Assembly: GCA_002493515.1 (NCBI GenBank)
Contig: DKYZ01000023.1
Coordinates: 499-9,535, forward strand
Source: Porphyromonadaceae bacterium UBA7087
Lineage (GTDB): Bacteria; Bacteroidota; Bacteroidia; Bacteroidales; Muribaculaceae
Reading direction: 5' to 3'
DNA: 9,037 nt
Part shown: one piece after another, positions 1 through 6,003 of the stretch
Position numbering within the stretch: the stretch's first letter is position 1
Layout of the letters: each line of letters starts with the position of its first letter
The notes under the pieces: model-generated
What the model was told of the DNA's origin: nothing
The model's input: only the letters and a program-made list of their open reading frames with translations
Databases searched by the model: none
Position numbers and translations under genes: made by a program

Positions 1-23
1 GGGTTCGAGTCCCGGATCGGCTA
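1..23 (+). tRNA. tRNA, 3' end only (isotype not determinable)
   Basis: The window opens inside the T arm of a tRNA. The T loop TTCGAGT (4-10) is flanked by GGG and CCCGG, followed by a seven-base acceptor strand ATCGGCT (16-22) and discriminator A at 23. The next bases are CGA, so CCA is not encoded and must be added by tRNA nucleotidyltransferase, as is usual in Bacteroidetes. The 5' two-thirds, including the anticodon, lies outside the window, so the amino acid cannot be assigned. The acceptor implies a 5' end of AGCCGAT. Confidence 0.85.
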
Positions 24-25
24 CG

Positions 26-61
26 AAAGAAGACTGTCAGCGATGATGGTCTTCTTTTTTT
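26..61 (+). terminator. Rho-independent terminator of the left tRNA
   Basis: A perfect 9-bp stem, AAAGAAGAC (26-34) with GTCTTCTTT (49-57), closes a 14-base loop and runs into a T tract that continues to 61. It begins two bases after the tRNA discriminator base, so it ends the tRNA transcript. Confidence 0.85.
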
Positions 62-290
62 CGTGATGGTTTTCTATACCATACCCGGAGGGTCGGCATA
101 GATACAGAAAGGACATTACGCCTTGGCTAAACAGCATTGCGGACGTCCCGTCCGCCAGACAAAAGTCGTCATCAGGCAGCTTTGTGGCGGCCTCAACGCC
201 TTGTCTCGATGTCTACTGGCTACCTCTTGTCTCCAGAGTATACTTCAAGTTCTGTGACCTATAGCTTCCCATCGGCGGCAGTTGTAAAGA
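62..290. other. Intergenic stretch without a convincing gene; two overlapping hairpins
   Basis: Between the tRNA terminator and the LRR gene terminator I find no credible coding sequence and no TAnnTTTG promoter on either strand. Two inverted repeats stand out. GCGGAC (139-144) pairs with GTCCGC (150-155) around a 5-base loop. CCGCCA..CAAA (152-163, with a GA bulge) pairs with TTTGTGGCGG (181-190). The two share bases 152-155, so they cannot form at once. The heptamer TTGTCTC also occurs twice (201-207 and 227-233). A small + strand ORF starting at 137 runs into the LRR gene antisense and its terminator, and I do not accept it as a gene. The stretch could be an untranslated RNA, a decayed sequence or simple spacer. 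Confidence 0.4.
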
Positions 291-321
291 AATGCCGCGA
301 CTCCGGAAGAGCCGCGGCATT
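291..321 (-). terminator. Terminator of the LRR gene
   Basis: A 9-bp perfect stem, AATGCCGCG (291-299) with CGCGGCATT (313-321), is GC-rich and lies about 27 bases past the LRR stop codon. On the - strand the stem is followed by TTTCTTTAC-like sequence, an acceptable U-rich tail. Because AT pairs flank both sides, it may also stop readthrough on the + strand. Confidence 0.8.
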
Positions 322-347
322 TTCAATAGTTGTAAGCAAGTGGATGG

Positions 348-3300
348 TTACTTCACGATGAGCTTGGCTGTCTTGCCGTCAGCCTTCACCATGTAGATGC
401 CCGGATTGAGGTCGCGGGCCTCATGCTTCATGCCGTTGTGAGCCACAGCTATGCTTATTCCGTTGATGTCACATATCTCTGCAACGGAGGCATTGGTGAC
501 TGTGATCGTGTTGCCGTGGAGTGAGATTCTCGGAGAGTCGTTCTCCACGCCATCGATTCCGGCGAGCGTCACGCTGATGGGGTCGGTAAACAGGGCGAGA
601 TACATGAACACCTCGTTCTGCATCACGCATGTCACATCCTCGGAGGGCTGACGGAGGAAAGTCGTCACACCGTTCTCTATCGTATAGTCGATGTTTTCTT
701 CAAGAAGAACACCTGTGAGCGTCCCGGCCTCCGGATCAAGCTCGGGGGTACCGAGGAACCAGTAATAATTCGTAGGTATCGACTCTACCTCGGCCTGCGA
801 GGAGAGATCAACCTTGCCGTCGATGCATTCCACGCTCATAGGCTCCTGGTCGGAATAGGAGTAAAGATCCCTCCATTCCTCTCTTGGCAGAGGCAGCGTC
901 GCGAAGTTCATGCGGTTGCGGCCTATTATCACCTGGAGAAGTTCCTGGTTGTTGCTGAGGTCAAGTTCTGTCAGCAGATTGTTCTCAAAACCGATGGTGC
1001 CGAGATGTGGATTGGCCGAAAGATCGACAGACGTGAGGTTGTTGCGGTGGGCATGGAGCTGATAAAGATTGCCGAGCATGCTGACATCAAGAGACTCAAG
1101 ATTGTTGTCTGAGACCGACAGCCATTCGATATCCTTGTTAGCTGAGAAGTCGATTGTCTTGAAAGCATTGTTGTCGAGCACCACCGAATAGAGATTAGGG
1201 TTCTTCGAGAGGTCGATTGAGGAGAGATTGTTGTCTTCGAACACGAGCTCACGGAGATTGGTGCTTTCGGGAAGTGTGATCTCTTCAAGCTCACCTTGGG
1301 ATATCGCTATCATGACAGCATTTTTCATCCTTTTGACATCAACATCCTTGACGGAGGCACCTGTCATCGAGAAGACCGTGATGGGATCCGATTCATCATA
1401 GGTAAGCACCCTTACATTCGCGCCTTCTGTCGTCGTGGCCTCAAACACGGTATAGGTTGTGCCGAGCAGGCATTCCTGCATATTGCTTCCGTCTCCGCTC
1501 CAGTCTACGTAGACATATGTGTCTGGCTCAAGCGACGCCATGCGCAGGTCGACTGTCTGTCCCCCCTTGGTGGTTGTGAACGATGCCACCGTGTTGCCTG
1601 GCATGGTGGAGATTGTCGCTATTGTTGTTGTGAAGGCGTTGTCGCCGGAGAAATCGGGAAGAGATGCGTTTGACAACACTGCGTATACGCTCTTTCCTCT
1701 CATGGAGTCGGAGAAAGTAGTGATGCCGTTCTCCATAGTGAAGTCGGTGCCCTCCGCAAGGGGCTGATTGTCGCTATCATACCATGCCACGATCGTAGGA
1801 TTGGTTTCAGTTACCACCACAGGCTGCCAGTTCTCGTCGTAGGATGTGTATGAAGTGGTCACATCCACACATTGATTAGAGAGGTCAACCATGAAAGTCT
1901 TTTCCGGAATGATTATCTTTGCCTGCGGGGCATACTGGTAGGAATACATGGAGGCTGTCCTTTCCGGGAGAGTAGAGAAATCGAAGGCGTTCTCCTCCAT
2001 CCTCAGCGACATTATGTTTGGAAGTGCTTCGGCCGGGATATTCAGATTCCTCAGGAGATTACGGGCTACGTCTATGTTCTGCAGCGAGGCGCATCCTGTG
2101 AGGTTTATCTCGCTGAGACTGTTGCCGGCCACGTTGAGGCTATACAGCAGCTTCGAGTCTGTTATGTCGATAGCCGGAAGCTTGTTGTCAGAGAGGTTTA
2201 TGTCAGCTATGACGTCGCGGTTTTCAATGACGAAGCTCTCGATTTCGTTGTTCGAGGCGTTCACCTGGGTGAGCACGTTCTTGACGAAAGCCTTGTTGAC
2301 TCCGGTCAGGTCGAGCCGGCGCAGCTGGTTGTCGGCAAGATTTATGCTTCTGAGCTCGTTGTTCCAGGAAAGGTCGATATCCTCGAGACCGCAGCCCTGG
2401 ATGTTTACAGACTCCAGTTCGTTGGCCTTGGACAAATTGATTCCTGCCAGAGGCAGTCCGTTTATCTCCAGAGATGAGAGGAAATGGCCGTCAGGCATGT
2501 ATATGCCCATTCCTGGGCCAGCTACCTTGCCGTTTATGGCAGTGCTTGACGTCACTTGGAAGGGCACAAGTTCTCCATTGCCGAAATCCACATAAATCTC
2601 TACCGGGTTATCATAGAAGGCTCCCTTCACTCCGGCGTAGATGTTATATTCGAGAGAAGTTCCGGCGTCGGCGAGAGTCGTCATTGACACAACACAAGTC
2701 GGTTTTCCGAATTCCTCCTGGGTCTTGACTTTGAAATTGGAGGTGGAGAGCACTCCACCGTCGAAAAGTGTATTAAAGAATTCTACGTAGCAGCTGTCGG
2801 CCATGGCGCGCTTCATAGTCACCACTCCGTCGGCATAATCGAAATCAGTGCCTATCTCAAGTTTTATCGGGTCGGAGGGTTCGAGAGGATTTGTCATGAA
2901 GGCCTGGGCGTAGGTCTCGCCACCCTCGCGAAGCACTTTGTCCGACAAGTCGATTGCAGCACCCTCCGGGTATGCGGGGTCTACCATCATGGGATTCATC
3001 TTAAACCATTCCAGGTTTGTTCCCTCGGGCACTATCGGCATCGTGGCGAACGTGAAGTTGTTGCGCCATATCGAAAGGTTCCAGATGTTTGGATTCTGGG
3101 TTATGTCGATATTTGTCAGCCTGTTGTTGGAGATGTAGAGGTCCACCAGATTAGGATTGTTGGAGATGTCGATCGACTCCAGCTCGTTGCCCGTGCAGAA
3201 CACCGCCTCCAGCTCGGGGTTATTCGATAAATCGAGATTGTGGATCTTGTAGCTTGAGTTCAAGTCACCTGTATGGTTGGCATAGAATTGTCTCAGGAGC

Positions 3301-4064
3301 GGGGTCTTGCTGATGTCGATGTCGGTTATCCTGGTCTCGCTTATGTTTAGAACCAGAAGCTCGGGGTTTCTCGAAAGGTCAAGCGATGATACATATGTCC
3401 CGTCGATGCTCAGCTGAATCAGGTCGGGGCATTGCGTGGGGTCGACTGCATACAGTGGCGTATTCTGTGCCACAAACATTTTCAATGCCGGATAGTTGGA
3501 AAGGGTGAACGAGTCGTCAATTTTTTTCGCGGAATAGCTTAAGTCCAGGTATATGAGTTCAGGAAGTTTCTTGTCCAGCACGAGGCTCTCGATGACGTTG
3601 TCCCTTAGATCGACATACTGGAGCTTGTCAAAGGGCGCCATGTCGATTGCCGGAAGCCTGTTGTGTGCCAGCATAAGCACCGAGAGATTGCTGAGCGGAG
3701 TGGCGTCGAATGAAGAGAGGTATAAGCCCTCCATGTCTACAAAGTCGATCAACTCGGCGTCACCGTAGACTGTGATGTCGCAGTCTTCGCCGATAGGCAC
3801 CTCTATGAAAGAGGCCTGCGACGCGTCGGCGCCTGCGGTGACGTTGTACGTTTTGGATTCGATTCCATTGTTTACTGTAACGGTGGTCTCCTGCGAGGCC
3901 ATGAGCCTGAAGGAAACCGCGGTGCCCCCCGCCTGGGAGTATGCCATGGTATGCATACTGATGATCGGCGACTGTTCCTGCGCTGCGGCTGCGGGAAATC
4001 CCGGCAGTGCCGCCGCTATGGCTATAAGAGCCGCGCCAATTGACGGACATAATTGTTTTGACAT
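348..4064 (-). CDS. Secreted three-module leucine-rich repeat protein with type IX-like C-terminal tail
   Basis: A predicted surface or secreted protein of 1,238 residues; the ligand is unknown. I chose the ATG at 4064 because it opens a clean signal peptide (residues 1-28, ending in AAAA before QEQ) and leaves a leader of about 55 bases after the promoter at 4126-4158. The ATG at 4109 would leave only about 10 bases. The protein repeats one module three times: a beta-rich front domain (about 33-103, 456-525, 813-920) carrying VDFGNG or VDWSGDG in copies 2 and 3, an LRR block with consensus L..IDLS.NP.L, an FATMP/FSTLP/FATLP cap (339, 696, 1054), and a tail domain with an ENGVTTF-type motif. 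The last about 60 residues (from 1177) contain CDINGISI and GIYMVKADGKTAKLIVK, which resembles the Por-type type IX secretion sorting domain. These repeats are not BspA-type. A strong terminator follows the gene. The neighbouring AraC-type regulator may control it. Confidence 0.92.
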   Translation of the reverse strand: MSKQLCPSIGAALIAIAAALPGFPAAAAQEQSPIISMHTMAYSQAGGTAVSFRLMASQETTVTVNNGIESKTYNVTAGADASQASFIEVPIGEDCDITVYGDAELIDFVDMEGLYLSSFDATPLSNLSVLMLAHNRLPAIDMAPFDKLQYVDLRDNVIESLVLDKKLPELIYLDLSYSAKKIDDSFTLSNYPALKMFVAQNTPLYAVDPTQCPDLIQLSIDGTYVSSLDLSRNPELLVLNISETRITDIDISKTPLLRQFYANHTGDLNSSYKIHNLDLSNNPELEAVFCTGNELESIDISNNPNLVDLYISNNRLTNIDITQNPNIWNLSIWRNNFTFATMPIVPEGTNLEWFKMNPMMVDPAYPEGAAIDLSDKVLREGGETYAQAFMTNPLEPSDPIKLEIGTDFDYADGVVTMKRAMADSCYVEFFNTLFDGGVLSTSNFKVKTQEEFGKPTCVVSMTTLADAGTSLEYNIYAGVKGAFYDNPVEIYVDFGNGELVPFQVTSSTAINGKVAGPGMGIYMPDGHFLSSLEINGLPLAGINLSKANELESVNIQGCGLEDIDLSWNNELRSINLADNQLRRLDLTGVNKAFVKNVLTQVNASNNEIESFVIENRDVIADINLSDNKLPAIDITDSKLLYSLNVAGNSLSEINLTGCASLQNIDVARNLLRNLNIPAEALPNIMSLRMEENAFDFSTLPERTASMYSYQYAPQAKIIIPEKTFMVDLSNQCVDVTTSYTSYDENWQPVVVTETNPTIVAWYDSDNQPLAEGTDFTMENGITTFSDSMRGKSVYAVLSNASLPDFSGDNAFTTTIATISTMPGNTVASFTTTKGGQTVDLRMASLEPDTYVYVDWSGDGSNMQECLLGTTYTVFEATTTEGANVRVLTYDESDPITVFSMTGASVKDVDVKRMKNAVMIAISQGELEEITLPESTNLRELVFEDNNLSSIDLSKNPNLYSVVLDNNAFKTIDFSANKDIEWLSVSDNNLESLDVSMLGNLYQLHAHRNNLTSVDLSANPHLGTIGFENNLLTELDLSNNQELLQVIIGRNRMNFATLPLPREEWRDLYSYSDQEPMSVECIDGKVDLSSQAEVESIPTNYYWFLGTPELDPEAGTLTGVLLEENIDYTIENGVTTFLRQPSEDVTCVMQNEVFMYLALFTDPISVTLAGIDGVENDSPRISLHGNTITVTNASVAEICDINGISIAVAHNGMKHEARDLNPGIYMVKADGKTAKLIVK
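912..1304 (-). repeat. LRR block of module 3
   Basis: Residues 921-1051 hold about six regular leucine-rich repeats, for example SSIDLSKNPNL, TSVDLSANPHL and TELDLSNNQEL, each with a following N-containing turn (DNN, HRNN, ENN). It follows a front domain with VYVDWSGDG and ends in the FATLP cap. It is the most regular of the three blocks. Confidence 0.88.
1986..2489 (-). repeat. LRR block of module 2
   Basis: Residues 526-693 hold about seven leucine-rich repeats, for example EDIDLSWNNEL, RRLDLTGVNKA, ADINLSDNKL and SEINLTGCASL. The block follows a front domain with IYVDFGNGE and ends in the FSTLP cap. It is shorter and more diverged than block 1, which suggests an old duplication. Confidence 0.85.
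3039..3752 (-). repeat. LRR block of module 1
   Basis: Residues 105-342 of the LRR protein hold about ten leucine-rich repeats of roughly 21 residues, with units such as NLDLSNNPEL, ESIDISNNPNL and TNIDITQNPNI. This is the longest of the three blocks and includes irregular early units around residues 150-230. It ends in the FATMP cap. The repetition shows at protein level; I see no near-identical DNA repeats. Confidence 0.85.
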
Positions 4065-4125
4065 AAGTTTGGTTGTTAGAGTTATTTTTGAAGTATTGAA
4101 GCCATGCATGGCATGTCTTCGGGAG

Positions 4126-4158
4126 CAAAGTTAGATTAATGGAGGGAGAAATAGGAAA
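4126..4158 (-). promoter_or_regulatory. Promoter of the LRR gene
   Basis: On the - strand, TAACTTTG (4133 to 4126) matches the Bacteroidetes -7 consensus TAnnTTTG exactly. TTTC (4158 to 4155) lies 21 bases upstream and matches three of four bases of the -33 TTTG. Transcription should begin near 4119-4121, which favours translation from 4064 rather than 4109. Its presence suggests the LRR gene can be expressed apart from the upstream genes. Confidence 0.65.
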
Positions 4159-4165
4159 GAAAGAG

Positions 4166-4182
4166 CCGCTAAATACGTGCGG
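4166..4182. promoter_or_regulatory. Candidate operator upstream of the LRR promoter
   Basis: CCGC (4166-4169) and GCGG (4179-4182) form an inverted repeat with a 9-base AT-rich centre. It is centred about 54 bases upstream of the predicted LRR transcription start, where an activator site would be expected. TACGT inside it (4174-4178) recurs at 4217-4221, 43 bases away, which is about four helical turns. Short repeats like these can arise by chance, and AraC proteins more often use direct repeats, so this is only a candidate. Confidence 0.25.
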
Positions 4183-4208
4183 AATTATAAAATCAGACAA
4201 TTTTCAAA

Positions 4209-4225
4209 GAAAACAGTACGTTTTC
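4209..4225 (-). terminator. Weak hairpin after the regulator gene
   Basis: GAAAAC (4209-4214) pairs with GTTTTC (4220-4225) around a 5-base loop, starting nine bases past the regulator stop codon on the - strand. The stem is AT-rich, and only a short T-containing stretch follows it (TTTGAAAATT). It may be a leaky terminator, so some readthrough into the LRR gene is plausible. Confidence 0.3.
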
Positions 4226-4233
4226 AGTAGCTC

Positions 4234-5997
4234 TCAGCATTCCTGATGCTCGGCCGCTCTTGCGATCGCGGCGTATCTGGAGGGAGCCACGCCGGTTATT
4301 TTCTTGAACACCGCGCTGAAGTGTGACCTGGATTTATATCCCACCATCTCGGCAATTGCGTCAAGAGTAAGCGTCTGAGCCGTCTCGTCGTCAATAAGAA
4401 GCTCACATGCTTTTCTTATCCTCGCCTCACCTATGAGGGTGTTGAAATTCTTCTTCAGTTTCGTGTTGATGACGTAGGATAGATAGGCCGGCTTGCATCC
4501 GGTGATTTCCGCGAGCCTGTCGAGAGTGAACTCGGAGGAGAACACCTCCTGGCTCTCTTCGGTGACATTCTTGATGCGTCTGATTGTCTCTATGATCTCC
4601 TCCTTGGTCAACGGCACTGCCTGTCGGTCGCGCGTCACGGTCTGTTGTGGAATAGGCTGGCCGGAGGAGGTGTCGGGTGTTACGGTTTCCGGTATGAGGG
4701 CTTTCAGTCTCTCGATTCTCTCCTCATAATCGAGCCGCAGCTGGCGGTCGATCCTCTGGCGCTCGTTGGCCTCCTCGTTTTTCAGCACCAGCTTTTTGTT
4801 GCGCGCGCCAAGGGAGTGGTTCTTGATCGCGAGGAAGATGAGAAGGGCTATGATTATCACGATTCCGATGACGAGGATGCGGATGAGCGTCATTCGGTGG
4901 GCATGGCGTATGTTGGCTTCCGCTATTCCTTTGTTGAGTTTGTCGATCTCATGTGCTGACTCAAGTTCCTTGATCTTGCTGAAGCTGCCTGCATCATACA
5001 GGGAGTCGCGGGTCTCGAGTTTCCTGAGTCGGAAATGGTTGGCGTGCGCAACGTCCCCGCTGCTTCGGAAACACTGCTCCAGCGACGCGTATATTTTCGG
5101 AAGCATATAGATTATACCTGAATCCTCCACTACCGTCTCAGCCAGCCTGAGCTTTTCTGCCGCCTTGTCATGCTCACCGGCCTGCATGAGCGCATAGGCC
5201 GTCATGATGTAGTGCACTACAAGATAGTGCGACTGGTCTATGTCGCTCTTCACCAGGGATGTCGCGTCGGTCAGGATGTCTGCGGCATCCTTATGGCGCT
5301 TGTCGAGCATTGCTTCGAGACCTTCCGCAAGCTTGTGGGAATAGGATGACAATACTGATGAGTCGACAGGAAGTGTAAGCTGGGATTTGAGCTGCTCCCT
5401 TACGCTGTCGAGACGGTGGTTAAAGACCGCTGTGCTCGCAAGATCGTTGAATATCTTGTTGACGGTAATTCTGTCTGTGCGTCTTTCCGACAGATTGTAG
5501 GCGTCCCTGTACATGGCCATGGAACGGTCGATGTCTCCGAAATCGTCGTAGATCTTTGCCAGATTGTCATATATCACAGGCAGGATTGTTGAGGCGTTCT
5601 CTTTTCTGGCGAGGTAAAGGGCCTTCGCGAGCCAGGGATAGGCCTGCTGTGGATTGTGGTTGTGGAAAATCAGAAATGACCCGATGTTGTTCATCGAGAT
5701 TATGCAGTTCACCTTGTCTTTGAACGACAGGTCGTCGTTCAACATTCCGGCGGCCAGGTTGAAGAAAGCCTGTGCCGTCGGGATATCATCGGTCTTCAGA
5801 CATTCATACCCCTTTACGCAAAGCTCAGAGGGTGTGAGCTTTGCGTATGTCCGATAAAAATCTGAATAATTGATCTCTTTTTCAGCAGCGTACGACTGCC
5901 GTGCCACTGAGAGGAGTATCAGCAGCATAATCAGAGACCAGGCGTGTCTCAGAAAAGAATCTAAGATCGGATTATGATATTTTTTCAAGTCTGCCAA
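4234..5997 (-). CDS. Membrane-spanning TPR sensor with AraC-type DNA-binding domain
   Basis: A predicted one-component regulator of 587 residues. A hydrophobic N-terminal segment (about 19-37, ending SYAA) acts as signal peptide or first anchor. Residues about 45-330 are helical TPR-like repeats, with units such as YDNLAKIYDDFGDIDRSM and a similar motif near 265-285, and should lie in the periplasm. A transmembrane helix follows at 369-392, then a charged coiled coil (about 395-433). The C-terminus (about 489-577) is an AraC/XylS pair of helix-turn-helix motifs, with FTLDRLAEITG for the first and TLDAIAEMVGYKSRSHFS plus FKKITGVAPSRY for the second, the usual family signature. No kinase or receiver domain is present. 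The start is uncertain: the first in-frame candidate is TTG at 5997, another TTG at 5988 would give MKKYHNP, and the first ATG (5928) would remove most of the signal segment. The 6-base gap to the upstream gene suggests co-transcription. The signal sensed is unknown; the LRR gene is the obvious candidate target. Confidence 0.9.
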   Translation of the reverse strand: MADLKKYHNPILDSFLRHAWSLIMLLILLSVARQSYAAEKEINYSDFYRTYAKLTPSELCVKGYECLKTDDIPTAQAFFNLAAGMLNDDLSFKDKVNCIISMNNIGSFLIFHNHNPQQAYPWLAKALYLARKENASTILPVIYDNLAKIYDDFGDIDRSMAMYRDAYNLSERRTDRITVNKIFNDLASTAVFNHRLDSVREQLKSQLTLPVDSSVLSSYSHKLAEGLEAMLDKRHKDAADILTDATSLVKSDIDQSHYLVVHYIMTAYALMQAGEHDKAAEKLRLAETVVEDSGIIYMLPKIYASLEQCFRSSGDVAHANHFRLRKLETRDSLYDAGSFSKIKELESAHEIDKLNKGIAEANIRHAHRMTLIRILVIGIVIIIALLIFLAIKNHSLGARNKKLVLKNEEANERQRIDRQLRLDYEERIERLKALIPETVTPDTSSGQPIPQQTVTRDRQAVPLTKEEIIETIRRIKNVTEESQEVFSSEFTLDRLAEITGCKPAYLSYVINTKLKKNFNTLIGEARIRKACELLIDDETAQTLTLDAIAEMVGYKSRSHFSAVFKKITGVAPSRYAAIARAAEHQEC

Positions 5998-6003
5998 GGG
6001 TAA

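Noticed and set aside
137..361. A 74-codon + strand ORF in the left intergenic region
   Set aside because: It crosses the LRR terminator and ends inside the LRR coding sequence on the other strand, has no recognisable promoter and no family resemblance.
1872..2595. Long + strand ORFs of about 200 codons opposite the LRR gene
   Set aside because: They are antisense to a clearly coding repeat protein; their length follows from its biased codon use, and they resemble no known protein.
4065..4109. Longer LRR protein starting at the ATG at 4109
   Set aside because: It would add 15 residues in front of a good signal peptide and leave only about 10 bases of leader after the predicted transcription start.
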